A DNA stretch of 64,000 nucleotides from Mucilaginibacter jinjuensis (GTDB taxonomy: Bacteria > Bacteroidota > Bacteroidia > Sphingobacteriales > Sphingobacteriaceae), in the NCBI RefSeq assembly GCF_028596025.1, contig NZ_CP117167.1:3782001-3846000 (forward strand). Direction: 5' to 3'. Positions 35,155-44,888 of this stretch are shown one piece after another. The first letter of the stretch is position 1. Each line of letters opens with the position of its first letter. The position numbers and the translations under genes were made by a program. The notes under the pieces are model-generated. The model saw only the letters and a program-made list of their open reading frames with translations, did not search any database and was not told the origin of the DNA.

Positions 35155-36153
35155 CTACTTCTTCTCTGCCCCGGTTGTTTGCACTACCATTTTGATGGTA
35201 CCGTCTTCATTATAATATAATTTATCAGCGCAGATTGATCTTAACCAATCGTTGTTAGATAATGAGCTGTTGTGATAAAACGACCACCACTGACCTTTGT
35301 ATTCAACTATCGAACCGTGGTTGGTAAAGCTATCTGTCGGTTCCATATAAATGCCCTGGTAAGTCCACGGGCCAAGCGGACTTTTGCTTGTAGCATAGCG
35401 CATCTGGTTGTGTTTACCGTTTACATCATGATTATCTGAATACGACAGGTAGTAGATACCGTTTCTTTTGTGTACCCAGCTGGCTTCGTGGAAATCCTGT
35501 AGGCCTTCCATTTTTTGCATTTCGCCATCAACTTCCATCATGTTGTCTTTTAACTTGCCGCCTTTACAGGTGCCGCCACCGCCGTAAAACAGGTAAGCTT
35601 GGCCGTCATCGTCAACAAAAACACATGGGTCAATCATCGGGTCGAGGCCTTTGATATAGCCTTGCACTTTAAAGCCGCTTGCCGGGCTTTTGCTGGTTGC
35701 TACACCAATTTTCCAGGTACTGTTCCACAGTTTACCCTCGCCGCTTGGGTGCGGGAAATAGAAGTAATAAGTCCCATTTTTATAGGCACAATCAGGCGCC
35801 CACATAAAACCGCCTTCTGGTCTGCCCCATGGCACTTGGCTTGCGCGTAAAATTTCGCCATGATCTTTCCAGTGAACCATATCATTGGTAGAAAACACGT
35901 GATACTGATCCATCAGATCGCAACCACGAGCCGGGAAAATATCGTGCGATGCATATACGTACAACCTGCCATCTTTCCATACGTGGGCTGATGGATCGGC
36001 AGTATACATACTGGTGATGAATGGATTTTTTTGTGCCATAACGCTGCCCGAAGAAAATAGAACGGTCACCGAAAATACAAGCGCAGCACAAAATGCGCTT
36101 AACCGGTTTTTAATATTAAATGAGGGGATTTTAACTGATAGAGATTGTCTCAT
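35155..36153 (-). CDS. GH43 xylosidase/arabinofuranosidase-like enzyme
   Basis: 332 residues: a single five-bladed propeller, secreted (signal ends SVMA-Q41). Catalytic base candidate D53 in YTADPSAHVWKDG; GPDCAYKNGTYYFYF-type blade sequence (here WAPDCAYKNGTYYFYF); modulator Asp in LDPMIDPCVFVDDDG; acid candidate Glu in DFHEASWVHKRNG. Members of this branch are often bifunctional beta-xylosidase/alpha-arabinofuranosidases. It is a single-gene unit with its own phased box at 36193-36237, and the membrane regulator gene lies 123 bp upstream. Confidence 0.92.
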   Translation of the reverse strand: MRQSLSVKIPSFNIKNRLSAFCAALVFSVTVLFSSGSVMAQKNPFITSMYTADPSAHVWKDGRLYVYASHDIFPARGCDLMDQYHVFSTNDMVHWKDHGEILRASQVPWGRPEGGFMWAPDCAYKNGTYYFYFPHPSGEGKLWNSTWKIGVATSKSPASGFKVQGYIKGLDPMIDPCVFVDDDGQAYLFYGGGGTCKGGKLKDNMMEVDGEMQKMEGLQDFHEASWVHKRNGIYYLSYSDNHDVNGKHNQMRYATSKSPLGPWTYQGIYMEPTDSFTNHGSIVEYKGQWWSFYHNSSLSNNDWLRSICADKLYYNEDGTIKMVVQTTGAEKK

Positions 36154-36192
36154 CGCTTTTGGTTAATTAGTTAAATGGTTAATTATGGAATA

Positions 36193-36237
36193 CAAATTAA
36201 CCGGCAGCGATTAACAAAACTTTAATAAATGCCTAAT
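36193..36237 (-). promoter_or_regulatory. 11-bp-phased PUL box and -7 element before GH43
   Basis: Minus-strand units ATTAGGC (36231-36237), ATTAAAG (36220-36226) and GTTAATC (36209-36215), 11 bp apart. After an 8-bp spacer comes TTAATTTG (36193-36200), one mismatch from TAnnTTTG. The ATG at 36153 is 39 bp further. Confidence 0.7.
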
Positions 36238-36276
36238 CCCGAAATTAATGAACGTTTTTTTGACGGTTAATAGAAA

Positions 36277-38889
36277 TTATTCCATTACGGCGTGAAAATT
36301 CTTCTCAAAATCCTCCCCATAAATTTCCTTGTACTCTTTATTGAAACTCTCGTAAGTGGTTTTGGCCAGCGAGTGTTTGCCCAGGAACGATAGCGCTTTA
36401 CATTTCAGGATCATGGCATCCTCATTAACAGGGTCGAAATAGAAAATATCGTTAGCCAGTTTGATAAGGAAACGTGGATCATCAGAGATCTTCATCGAAT
36501 TGGCAAACTGCAGGTAGCAGTCGATGATCTCGTTTGATACATCAGACTTAAAAGTATCCAGCCATTCGTACTCAATATTCGACAGGAAATTACCGCGTTG
36601 GGTGATTTGCGTAAGTTGTAAAATCTTTTGCTTGTCGAGCTCTTCTTTGTTGGATACAATGCTGAGGTAATTATAGTAATCCACAAAAATCGCATCGTAA
36701 TCAATATCTATTTTCCAATAGCCGGTATCTTTCGAAAGATGGTAATGCCCCATCTTATCCAATAGGGTTTTCAGCTTCACAATATTAACCGAACAGTTAT
36801 TGCGTGCGCTTTTTTCCGATTTATCGAACCACAGAATCTCATTCAGCTTTTCGGAACTAACCCCCCTGCCCCATTTAATAGAATATAGGGTGATGATCAG
36901 GAACAACTCTTTTAAAAGCGGGGTGAATGCTTTGGTGATTTCCGCACCCTGATCTGTAAATAAGTGCAGGTCGCCAAACAGGTAAATAGCATTTCTGGTC
37001 GGGTTAGGCACTACCGGAAACTCAATGCTTGCAATAATCTCTTCGGTTTCCTGGTGAGCAACGTGGTTTACTACCGGCCTTGGTGCAACAGGCTCTTCGT
37101 TTATATGCGGGGTAAATTGGGTTGGCTTACCTCTCTTTAAATATAAGATACCGCCAATTACTGCAAGTACACCAATAAATACTTCCAGCCACCATGCTTT
37201 AAAACCAGCAGTGCTTGCCAATGATGCGGTAGCCTGTAATACCTCGGGCGGACCAGCCAGCGAATAAATCTTAATATGGGTATTATTGTTATCCTGCAAT
37301 AAGGTCACAGCAAAAAAGCTCCCGGTCTCGCTGCTGTAATACAGATCGGCAAATGACGAAACATCATGGAACAGGAAAGGAATGGCATCACCAACAACCT
37401 GGTACGATGGGTTCTCTAACGATCCCCTGATTAACTGCAAATGCGAATTGTATTTATGCTGAGGAAAAATCAGACCATAATAAGTTTTAGCTTTTTGATC
37501 GATAATTAATGAATTGGCAAAAACAAAGTCCTCTCCTTTCGAATCCAGATCGAAGAGCTTTTTAAAGGTTTTATCTTTTACCGTATAGCGCATCATATCA
37601 TACAAATTGCGTGGGTTTACAATTTGCTGGCCCGATGCGCTGCCGTATCCGCCTAAAATATAAGCAGTATCTGCATTAGCTGTTGTGCCTAAGCCTGCAA
37701 GGTATCTTGGTGTAAAAGCATCGCCCTTAGTCTTTACATATTCCCATTGATGATTGCTAACATTATACTTCGAAACACTGTCTTTATAAATCAGCTGACC
37801 GTAGCCGCCGATTATATATAATGAAGTATCCCTGGCCGAGAAAAATTTGTTTAAATGGCCGTAATTGGTAAATGAAGGAAGTTTTTTTAATCGTTGATCC
37901 CAGTTTTTATTTTCCGTATTATAGGTGGCTACCAGCTTTTTATCAGTAAAAATGTAATATAGCTTATTATCGAAATAGAGGGATTGGTCGCCCGGCACCA
38001 ACTCTTCTGTACCAGTGGCATAACCAAGGCCATGCATTTTTTTAGAGCCATTAGCCGAGTATACGATCACAGAATCGGAAGTAACCAGGTAAATGCTTTG
38101 TGTTTTTGCATCAAACGCCGAACTTACAATCCCAGGCACGGTAAGTTCCTTTTCGAGCTGCCAGTTGCGGTGACGGGATCTTAGCCAAAGCGGGTTAGTT
38201 ACCACGCCATTATTCTGATTAACAGTTTCAACGGCTATATTGCCGCTATATTCGTTCAAAGGCCAGTAATCAACCAGTTTATCCTGCTGTAACAGCTTAA
38301 CATCCCGCAGCTTCATAGGCGGAAGATCTGTAGACTGGTACTGCTTATAAGCATTAGCCCCAAACAGTAACTTATAGTTACTCCCTTGCTTTAAATGCGC
38401 ATTATTTTCGATGTAAGTATTACCACCTGCTATTAAGGATATTTTGTCATTTTTAAAATCGGCTATAATTTTAAAATTGGTCCAATCTTCAAAAAGCAGC
38501 TTATCGGGCAGGTTAAATTGTATCTGGGTTAAATGCTCGCCAACAATCAGTTTAAAATGTTTAGTGTTTGGCTGATTATCATAAATAAGATCGATATTCT
38601 GGTTGTTATCATTGATCAGTCGGAATATATAACCGAAATAGATCTCCTGATGGGCGATGAATGAAAGATCGAAAGTAACAGAAAAATTATCTTTTGATTG
38701 CAGTGTATTGCCTGTATTTAATTGCAGGGAGGTACGTTTATCCTGTACTACTTCATGGCTGTAAAAGCTTAAGCCGTATGATTCGGCAAAAGTACACTGA
38801 AAAGCACCCACCGTTAAAATAGCTGTAATTACAAATATTTTAAATCCACACCATCTCATAATAAACCAGTTACCATGCATTAACAACAT
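36277..38889 (-). CDS. Transmembrane SARP-like PUL regulator 1 (lectin-like + propeller sensor, TM, winged helix, BTAD-like)
   Basis: 870 residues (a start at the ATG at 38859, MRWCGFKIF, gives a better signal peptide). Order: signal; ConA/LamG-like sandwich (about 40-215, ending MKLRDVKLLQQDKLVDYWPLN); kelch-like propeller (about 240-555; SLYIIGGYGQLIYKD, RYLAGLGTT, AYILGGYGS); one membrane helix (about 566-585); then a cytosolic part. The latter begins with a winged helix (about 634-745: LFGDLHLFTDQG, LLKELFLIITLYS, GRGVSSEKLNEILWFDKSEKSARNN, DTGYWKIDID) and ends with BTAD/TPR-like helices (IKLANDIFYFDPVNEDAM, LGKHSLAKTTYESF). This is the SARP layout fused to an outer sensor. A name based on kelch or galactose oxidase would miss the DNA-binding end. 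Likely senses glycan and activates the phased boxes; the link is inference. No phased box at its own promoter. Confidence 0.85.
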   Translation of the reverse strand: MLLMHGNWFIMRWCGFKIFVITAILTVGAFQCTFAESYGLSFYSHEVVQDKRTSLQLNTGNTLQSKDNFSVTFDLSFIAHQEIYFGYIFRLINDNNQNIDLIYDNQPNTKHFKLIVGEHLTQIQFNLPDKLLFEDWTNFKIIADFKNDKISLIAGGNTYIENNAHLKQGSNYKLLFGANAYKQYQSTDLPPMKLRDVKLLQQDKLVDYWPLNEYSGNIAVETVNQNNGVVTNPLWLRSRHRNWQLEKELTVPGIVSSAFDAKTQSIYLVTSDSVIVYSANGSKKMHGLGYATGTEELVPGDQSLYFDNKLYYIFTDKKLVATYNTENKNWDQRLKKLPSFTNYGHLNKFFSARDTSLYIIGGYGQLIYKDSVSKYNVSNHQWEYVKTKGDAFTPRYLAGLGTTANADTAYILGGYGSASGQQIVNPRNLYDMMRYTVKDKTFKKLFDLDSKGEDFVFANSLIIDQKAKTYYGLIFPQHKYNSHLQLIRGSLENPSYQVVGDAIPFLFHDVSSFADLYYSSETGSFFAVTLLQDNNNTHIKIYSLAGPPEVLQATASLASTAGFKAWWLEVFIGVLAVIGGILYLKRGKPTQFTPHINEEPVAPRPVVNHVAHQETEEIIASIEFPVVPNPTRNAIYLFGDLHLFTDQGAEITKAFTPLLKELFLIITLYSIKWGRGVSSEKLNEILWFDKSEKSARNNCSVNIVKLKTLLDKMGHYHLSKDTGYWKIDIDYDAIFVDYYNYLSIVSNKEELDKQKILQLTQITQRGNFLSNIEYEWLDTFKSDVSNEIIDCYLQFANSMKISDDPRFLIKLANDIFYFDPVNEDAMILKCKALSFLGKHSLAKTTYESFNKEYKEIYGEDFEKNFHAVME

Positions 38890-39014
38890 CTAAAGCAAAA
38901 AATCAATTTATAGGTTTTCCGGACAACAGAAAGCGTCGCGGCTTACACGAATAAGCTAAGCTATAAAAAATAAGCTTAGCAGCAAAGCTTTATAGCCTTT
39001 GTTTGTTATAAAAC

Positions 39015-39050
39015 AGCAAAGGGCGCGAATAATTATTCGCACCCTTTGCT
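39015..39050 (-). terminator. Long hairpin after the GH71/99-like Fn3 gene
   Basis: Near-perfect inverted repeat (39015-39032 with 39033-39050; arms AGCAAAGGGCGCGAATAA and its partner, one mismatch) 25 bp past the stop at 39076. A second small hairpin (GCTAAGCT/AGCTTAGC, 38955-38962 and 38973-38980) lies just beyond. Confidence 0.75.
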
Positions 39051-39075
39051 ACTATAAATGGTTAATTTTAATGTA

Positions 39076-40611
39076 TTATGGATTGGTTTTGCCACTAACC
39101 TGCCCGCTGTTGGTACTCTCACCACCATTGATATAACCTGCCGATATTACATAATAATAAGTAGTATTAGCTGTTAAACCTGTGTTAGTGTAAGTGCCAC
39201 CTGTAACACCGGCGGCAACCGTAGTATATGGACCACCGCTTACTGTAGCCCGTTTAATATTATAAACCGGCGCATCTGCAACCTGCGACCAGTTGATCTG
39301 GATCGAAGAACTGGAAAGCACATGCGGCGTTAAACTTGCAGGTGGTGTTAACACATGCGGTGTAGGGTGCGATGCCGTGTAGGCAATTTGCCCTTTAATC
39401 ATTTTACCACCATCATTAACCAGGCGCAGATAAAAATCGGACGAAACATGGGTGCCATCTGCATCCAGCGTCAGGAAATAATTGCCTGCCGGGATAGATG
39501 AAGCATCTTCGGCACAATTTAAGATACTTGTAGCTTCGTTCATTTCATCAAACATCGAAATATAAACGCTGCTTACATTAGCATTCTTCGCCCCGGCGAA
39601 TTGCGACCACATAAAATCGCCATGTACCCGCGGGATTTCATTTTTAGGCCTTGAAGCATTAGAGTTGTAGAAAGCAGTACCCGGATAAATATCAGTTTGA
39701 TAATCGATGTTATGCGCATTGCAATAAGTAAGATCATTGGCATCCATCGTTTGGAAATTGGTGGTAGCGCCAACCCGCCATGGCATCAGCATATCGGCCA
39801 GGTTATAGGCAGCCTGGTTTGCCGTATCTGTACTGAAATTGCCCGGTGCCCCAACAATTACATAGCATCCCTGAGATTTAAACCAGTTAATAACATCAGA
39901 CCATGAGGTAACATTGCCTGGCCTGTTAGCGAAACCAATACCCCAGATACACACTACCGGTTTGCCGTTTTGTTTGGCATAAGCCGATGATGTGGTATGT
40001 GCGCTCATGAAGCTGGTCCAATCGGTCTTCATTTCTGTTTGGAAGTTAGTCCAGCCCGAGATGTCATACATGATATAAAACTTGCGCCCGTAAGTTTGCG
40101 CTGCATTTTGTACGCGGGTAGCCATGCCATCACGGAAACCTTTGTCGCGCGCGTCTGTGTTTAGCGCACCTCCAAATCTTTGTAAGGCGGCACAGTCAAT
40201 ACCGTTTTGCTGCATCCATAAGAAATGCACATTAACGGTCGATTGGTCGTACGATGAAAACATTTTGGCTGGCTGGCCATTACCCAGATTGCCATTAAAA
40301 GCTGCTTGTTGCACACCGGCCTGGTTAAATTTATCGCCTGCGTAGGTGGTGGTATATTGGCGAACATCGGGCCAGCATTCCAGGTTTTGGTGTGTCCAGC
40401 TGTTGTATGGAGAGTTATCGCCGGCACAGCCGAACCAACCTTGATAGCCCACGGTTATTTTGCCCACTACATCGCCGGTACCCGATAATAAGGTAGTACT
40501 TCCGGTCATTTTTTTAGTTAAAGGATTCACACTTTTTTCGGCCAGGTTACTTTTAGAACAGCCCGAAAATAACAACAGGGCTGATGCCCATAATAACATT
40601 TCTTTTCTCAT
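39076..40611 (-). CDS. GH71/99-like glycoside hydrolase lipoprotein with C-terminal Fn3, paralogue B
   Basis: 511 residues; lipobox LLFSG-C18 makes it a lipoprotein, unlike its two paralogues, so it may be displayed on the cell surface. Shared landmarks: ITVGYQGWFGCAGDNS, LECWPDVRQY, FSSYDQSTVNVHFLWMQQNG, KFYIMYDISGW, KPVVCIWGIGF. Catalytic-pair candidates E356 and E359 lie in FDEMNEATSI with GH99-like spacing. A Fn3 domain fills about 420-511 (IQINWSQVADAPVYNIKRA). Single-gene transcription unit with phased box at 40777-40821 and a terminator behind. A surface endo-acting enzyme starting depolymerisation is a reasonable guess. Confidence 0.85.
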   Translation of the reverse strand: MRKEMLLWASALLLFSGCSKSNLAEKSVNPLTKKMTGSTTLLSGTGDVVGKITVGYQGWFGCAGDNSPYNSWTHQNLECWPDVRQYTTTYAGDKFNQAGVQQAAFNGNLGNGQPAKMFSSYDQSTVNVHFLWMQQNGIDCAALQRFGGALNTDARDKGFRDGMATRVQNAAQTYGRKFYIMYDISGWTNFQTEMKTDWTSFMSAHTTSSAYAKQNGKPVVCIWGIGFANRPGNVTSWSDVINWFKSQGCYVIVGAPGNFSTDTANQAAYNLADMLMPWRVGATTNFQTMDANDLTYCNAHNIDYQTDIYPGTAFYNSNASRPKNEIPRVHGDFMWSQFAGAKNANVSSVYISMFDEMNEATSILNCAEDASSIPAGNYFLTLDADGTHVSSDFYLRLVNDGGKMIKGQIAYTASHPTPHVLTPPASLTPHVLSSSSIQINWSQVADAPVYNIKRATVSGGPYTTVAAGVTGGTYTNTGLTANTTYYYVISAGYINGGESTNSGQVSGKTNP

Positions 40612-40776
40612 TTTTTAATAATTGGTGATTGTTAATGTTTATGGAGGTTTATTAGCGCGATGACAAAAGCAGGCCAAACCTACGGTGGAACAAACGTTTT
40701 TAAATTCATTTTTATAGGTTATTAGGTTTATTAAGGCCACTTGTTGGAGAAACAGAATGACCGTATTTATTACTAC

Positions 40777-40821
40777 CGAATGTAGATGAGGAGTTTAATG
40801 GAAGTTTAATAAAAGCTTAAT
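40777..40821 (-). promoter_or_regulatory. 11-bp-phased PUL box and -7 element before GH71/99-like B
   Basis: Minus-strand units ATTAAGC (40815-40821), ATTAAAC (40804-40810) and ATTAAAC (40793-40799), the most regular triple, 11 bp apart. After an 8-bp spacer comes TACATTCG (40777-40784), one mismatch from TAnnTTTG. The leader to the ATG at 40611 is unusually long, about 165 bases. Confidence 0.75.
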
Positions 40822-40844
40822 AGTCAGAAAAATACAGAGATATT

Positions 40845-40876
40845 AAAAAAAGAAAGGCGGACATTTTGCCCGCCTT
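40845..40876 (-). terminator. Rho-independent terminator after the GH3-LamG gene
   Basis: Stem AAGGCGG (40854-40860) with CCGCCTT (40870-40876), loop of 9; the minus strand continues TTCTTTTTTTAAT. Lies 11 bp past the stop at 40888 and only 24 bp from the upstream end of the next box. Confidence 0.85.
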
Positions 40877-40887
40877 CTCTTTTCTAA

Positions 40888-43800
40888 TTATAAGCCGATC
40901 TTCAAACTTTCGGAATGGCTGCCCTTCTGCCATTCATCTGTGGTTGACCACCTGATGGCATCGAGCGAAACCGTTTGGAGAGTCGGTATCACACCCAGCT
41001 TAGTAGCTGTAAACGTAACTTTAAGCTTCACTTTAGCGCCGGGCTTAATACCGTTTAGAGGGATACTCTGTTCACCCGATTTTAGGTCGATGGTTTTAGA
41101 ATCAATGCTATTACCGCTTTTATCGCCAACTTCAACCGTTACTTTAATATTACTATTTAAAGGAATATTTGCTGATGCTTTCAAGTTGACAAGCATAGCA
41201 GTTAGGTCGCGCCAATCAGTAGTTATTTCACCTTTTTGAAAGGCGTTGATACCTTCATCTGCCAATAGCTTAATGCTGCTCTCAGGCAGGCATGAGCGGG
41301 TTATTAATACATCATCCATCGTGTATTTACCGTGATTAAAGCGCTGTGCCCCACCAATCATTTCCAATGGACCAGCATAAGGTTTTTGCGCCCCCTGCTG
41401 ATCGAGTTTACCATTAATATATAGCGAGCCTTGCTCTTTATCCGGATTATAGGTGTAAGCCACATGAACCCATTTACCGGTTTCAGTTTGGGCTTTCCCC
41501 TTCACATCACGATCCAGGAAAGAGGAGAATAATTGTTTATTGAAGATCCCTGCTGCGAGGTTAGTCCCGCTTACATCAATATCGGCTCCCATTGGTGCCT
41601 GGCCGCCAAATAGCATGGCTTGTCCATCTTCTAAAGCATCGATATTTACCCAGGTAGCAAGCGTAAAAGGTTTCCGGTACAGGTCTAAGCTTCCAGCATT
41701 AATAAATGTCTTTTTATCAGCCGTGTAAAAGCCTTTACCTTGCTTGCCATTTGCATATTCGGGTTTACCTTTTACCGGGAGTATAGTGCCTGTAACTTCG
41801 TTGCGCACGCCGCCATCAGTTGCATTATCAAAATTCAGATACACCAGTGGATCTTTAAGTCCTAAGCTCACTCCTCCCGGCACAATAATTTGCTGCGGTG
41901 CATCGCTGCCAACTTTTAACTGAAAAGCACCCGAGTGCGGAAACGCATAATCAATATTAACATCCCGATGTTCGCCCGGCGAAAGTGTGAGGGATTGACG
42001 CGCAACCTCTTTACCATCCGCAGCAATGGTTAGTGTATTTTGATAAGGTTCGCTACCAACGTTGGTAGCTAGTGCTTTGTAATGCAATACGCCATCGTTA
42101 CCAATAACGGTACGAGCATTAGTCAACTGTAACCTTGCAGGTGATTTTAAGACTTGAATACTGCCCGAGGTTATCTTAGAACCCAAAACCACATTTACAT
42201 TTTGCTGCCCGCTGTGGTATAAGGTGATATTAAAGGTAAAGCTCTTGGTTTGGCCCGCTGCTATTTCGAAACGATGGGTATCTATTAAGTTTTCACCGTA
42301 AATTTTAAGATCGGCAATATCCAGCAGGTTGCCCTCATTTTTAACCGTTACCGTAACCGGGAAGCTTTCGCCGGCATGTGCGGTTGTAGGTATTTTAAGC
42401 TGATAGCTAAAATTGGCCTTATAGTTTTTATCTATGTTGAATTCTCCCGAAATACCTTCAGTCGCGTCTTTAAAACCAATCTTCTGTTTTTGATCCGTAT
42501 TGCCACCCGGAAACTCGGGACTGGCACTACCAATGTGCACCCTGAATTTACCGCTCTCCAATACCCTATCCATACCGGGGTTTAAGATAGATAGTTGATA
42601 TGGCGTTAATTCAAAATTCACAGTCTGCGTTTCTCCTTTTTTGAGCGAAACCTTCTTCACTCCTTTCAACTGTATCACCGGGGTAATTACCGAAGTAACC
42701 ATATCAGTAACATATAATTGTACTGCTTCATTACCATCACGGTCGCCTGTATTTTGAATATCTACCGAAATTGATACAAAACCGGGATCATCTTTTTTAG
42801 GAGTAATAACCAGGTTACTATACTTAAAGGTAGTGTAGCTTAGTCCATACCCAAAGCGAAACAGTGGCGCAAATGGCATATCATAATAATTATAATTACG
42901 ACCCGATGGCATATAGTCATACGTTAACGGCAATTGGCCTACATGGCGGGGGAAAGTCATAGGCAATTTCCCCGATGGGTTACGGTCGCCGAAGATCAGA
43001 TCAGCTGTGGCGTTACCGCCTTCTTCGCCCGGATACCAGGTTTCGAGTATGGCTGGAATATTTTCGGCTTCCCAACTCAGGGTAAAAGGTTTGCCATTTA
43101 CCAGTACCAATACCACAGGCTTACCTGTAGCCTGAATAGCTTTGATTAACCTGCGTTGCACGCCCGGAATTTCTAAAGTAGCGCCATCCACATTTTCGCC
43201 TGTAGTCGGCTTGGATGCATCATGGATATTTTCGCGTACAGATTGATCTCCAACAACTAATACTACAGCATCAGCTTGAGCGGCCATTTGCTTGGCTTCT
43301 GCAAAGCCAGAGGTATCCGCCGACAGCACATCGCAGCCATGCGCATATAACACCTTTGTACCCACACTCACATGCGATTTTATACCCTGCAAAACAGTAA
43401 CCAATTGATTGGCTTCGGGCTTGGCCGAGTAATCACCTATCTGTGCAATATCTGCATTGGGGCCAATTACGGCAATAGTTTTAATATCTTTTTTTAATGG
43501 AAGTAACTGTCGATCATTTTTCAGTAACACCGATCCTTGTACGGCTACTTCCCTTGCCAAAGCCTGATGCTCTGGTGTGTTGTAGGCTGGTAATTTATCC
43601 CAAACCATATCAGGCGAGCCTGCATTTTCAAATAAACCAAGTTTAAACTTCGCCCTGAAAACCCGGCGAAGGTTATTATCCAGTTCGCTCTCTTTTAGAT
43701 AACCATCTTGAACCGCTTGCTTCAGCGCTTTCTTAAAAGCTGAGCCACATTCAATATCTACACCCGCACGAATAGCTTCGCGACAGGCCTCTTCTAAATT

Positions 43801-44742
43801 GCTGACGGTTGATTGTTTGTACAGGAAATTTTCGGGGCCGCTGCAGTCAGAAACCACCATGCCATCGAAACCCCATTCCTCACGTAGTATTTTTTGGAGT
43901 AATTCGGTCGAGCCATTGTCGGGTACGGCATTCCATGTGCTATAGGCAGCCATTACGCCACCAACATGTGCTTCTTCTACCGCAGCCCTGAATGGCACGA
44001 GGTGGATATTACGCATCATCCTATCTGATAAGCCCACATCATGGCTATCGCGCCCGCCCAATGGTTCGCCGTGACCGGCAAAGTGTTTGGGGACGGCCAA
44101 CATACCCAGGCTTTGGAATCCATTGATCCAGGCCACGCCCATCCGGCTTACGAGGTAAGGGTCTTCGCCATAGGTTTCTTCTACCCTGCCCCAACGGGCA
44201 TCGCGTGCTACATCCAGCACCGGCGACCAGGTTACGCGCAGATTTGCGGCTTTACTTTCAACCGCGGTGGCTATACCAATCTTGTTAACTAAATCGGTGT
44301 TAAAAGTACTGGCCATAGCTATGGGTTGCGGATAGATAGTTGCCCCGGTTGAATAAGATTGCCCATGCAAGCCTTCAGTTTTTAGCATAGCTGGAATCTT
44401 CAAACGTGGAATTGCTTTTGATCCCCAGCTGTCGCTTAGCTCAACAACTTTTTCTTCGAGCGTTAAGCGGGGAAGCAGATCTGTTATCCGCTCTTCAATA
44501 GGAACCTTAGGATCGAGGTATTTTGGGATAGCAGCATCCGTTTTAGTTTTCGATACCGTACTAATTGGTTTCTTATTTCCCTTCGTTTTGGCAGCCAGCT
44601 CTATTTGTTTATCTACATCGCAATTGCAACCTGTGGTATCAGCATGTAAATGAGCTGCTTTTTTGTTTACATGATGCATTGCAGCAATAGCGTTAACGTA
44701 CAATACCGCGGTAACTAAAAGCGTATATTTTGTTTTGTTCAT
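40888..44742 (-). CDS. Giant multimodular GH3 enzyme with C-terminal LamG-like module
   Basis: 1284 residues, about 500 more than a standard GH3. Signal, then a Cys-containing linker (TGCNCDVDK), GH3 TIM barrel from about 75 (PRWGRVEET-type DARWGRVEETYGEDP, VPKHFAGHG), nucleophile D299 in DGMVVSDCSGPEN, alpha/beta sandwich (AVVLVVGDQSVRENIHDASK) and Fn3-like domain (DGNEAVQLYVTDMVT). Added modules: a CARDB-like beta domain (about 815-955; FPVTVTVKNEGNLLDI), a LamG/ConA-like domain (about 965-1165; PFTLATWVNIDALEDGQAML, GKWVHVAYTYNPDKEQGSLY) and a final beta domain. The lectin-like module probably binds polymer. Single-gene unit between two terminators, box at 44765-44809. Confidence 0.92.
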   Translation of the reverse strand: MNKTKYTLLVTAVLYVNAIAAMHHVNKKAAHLHADTTGCNCDVDKQIELAAKTKGNKKPISTVSKTKTDAAIPKYLDPKVPIEERITDLLPRLTLEEKVVELSDSWGSKAIPRLKIPAMLKTEGLHGQSYSTGATIYPQPIAMASTFNTDLVNKIGIATAVESKAANLRVTWSPVLDVARDARWGRVEETYGEDPYLVSRMGVAWINGFQSLGMLAVPKHFAGHGEPLGGRDSHDVGLSDRMMRNIHLVPFRAAVEEAHVGGVMAAYSTWNAVPDNGSTELLQKILREEWGFDGMVVSDCSGPENFLYKQSTVSNLEEACREAIRAGVDIECGSAFKKALKQAVQDGYLKESELDNNLRRVFRAKFKLGLFENAGSPDMVWDKLPAYNTPEHQALAREVAVQGSVLLKNDRQLLPLKKDIKTIAVIGPNADIAQIGDYSAKPEANQLVTVLQGIKSHVSVGTKVLYAHGCDVLSADTSGFAEAKQMAAQADAVVLVVGDQSVRENIHDASKPTTGENVDGATLEIPGVQRRLIKAIQATGKPVVLVLVNGKPFTLSWEAENIPAILETWYPGEEGGNATADLIFGDRNPSGKLPMTFPRHVGQLPLTYDYMPSGRNYNYYDMPFAPLFRFGYGLSYTTFKYSNLVITPKKDDPGFVSISVDIQNTGDRDGNEAVQLYVTDMVTSVITPVIQLKGVKKVSLKKGETQTVNFELTPYQLSILNPGMDRVLESGKFRVHIGSASPEFPGGNTDQKQKIGFKDATEGISGEFNIDKNYKANFSYQLKIPTTAHAGESFPVTVTVKNEGNLLDIADLKIYGENLIDTHRFEIAAGQTKSFTFNITLYHSGQQNVNVVLGSKITSGSIQVLKSPARLQLTNARTVIGNDGVLHYKALATNVGSEPYQNTLTIAADGKEVARQSLTLSPGEHRDVNIDYAFPHSGAFQLKVGSDAPQQIIVPGGVSLGLKDPLVYLNFDNATDGGVRNEVTGTILPVKGKPEYANGKQGKGFYTADKKTFINAGSLDLYRKPFTLATWVNIDALEDGQAMLFGGQAPMGADIDVSGTNLAAGIFNKQLFSSFLDRDVKGKAQTETGKWVHVAYTYNPDKEQGSLYINGKLDQQGAQKPYAGPLEMIGGAQRFNHGKYTMDDVLITRSCLPESSIKLLADEGINAFQKGEITTDWRDLTAMLVNLKASANIPLNSNIKVTVEVGDKSGNSIDSKTIDLKSGEQSIPLNGIKPGAKVKLKVTFTATKLGVIPTLQTVSLDAIRWSTTDEWQKGSHSESLKIGL

Positions 44743-44764
44743 AGAGTATAATGGGTTAATACTT

Positions 44765-44809
44765 CAAAAAAATGCACAACGCTTATTTATTGCTTAATAA
44801 AGTATTAAC
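44765..44809 (-). promoter_or_regulatory. 11-bp-phased PUL box and -7 element before the giant GH3
   Basis: Minus-strand units GTTAATA (44803-44809), ATTAAGC (44792-44798) and AATAAGC (44781-44787), 11 bp apart. After an 8-bp spacer comes TTTTTTTG (44765-44772), one mismatch from TAnnTTTG. The ATG at 44742 is 22 bp further. Confidence 0.7.
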
Positions 44810-44851
44810 AGGCACATAAATTGGTGACCAAAGCAGATTTTTATTTGCATG

Positions 44852-44880
44852 AAAAAAGACCGGGCAATTACCCGGTCTTT
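44852..44880 (-). terminator. Rho-independent terminator of the second SusC/SusD operon
   Basis: Perfect 10-bp stem AAAGACCGGG/CCCGGTCTTT (44855-44864, 44871-44880), loop CAATTA; the minus strand continues TTTCATG. It lies 8 bp past the stop of the GH99-fold lipoprotein. Confidence 0.85.
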
Positions 44881-44888
44881 CATGTTGA

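Noticed and set aside
36277..38889. Simple kelch/galactose-oxidase annotation for the regulator
   Set aside because: It would ignore the membrane helix and the C-terminal winged-helix/BTAD-like region that make up the last third.
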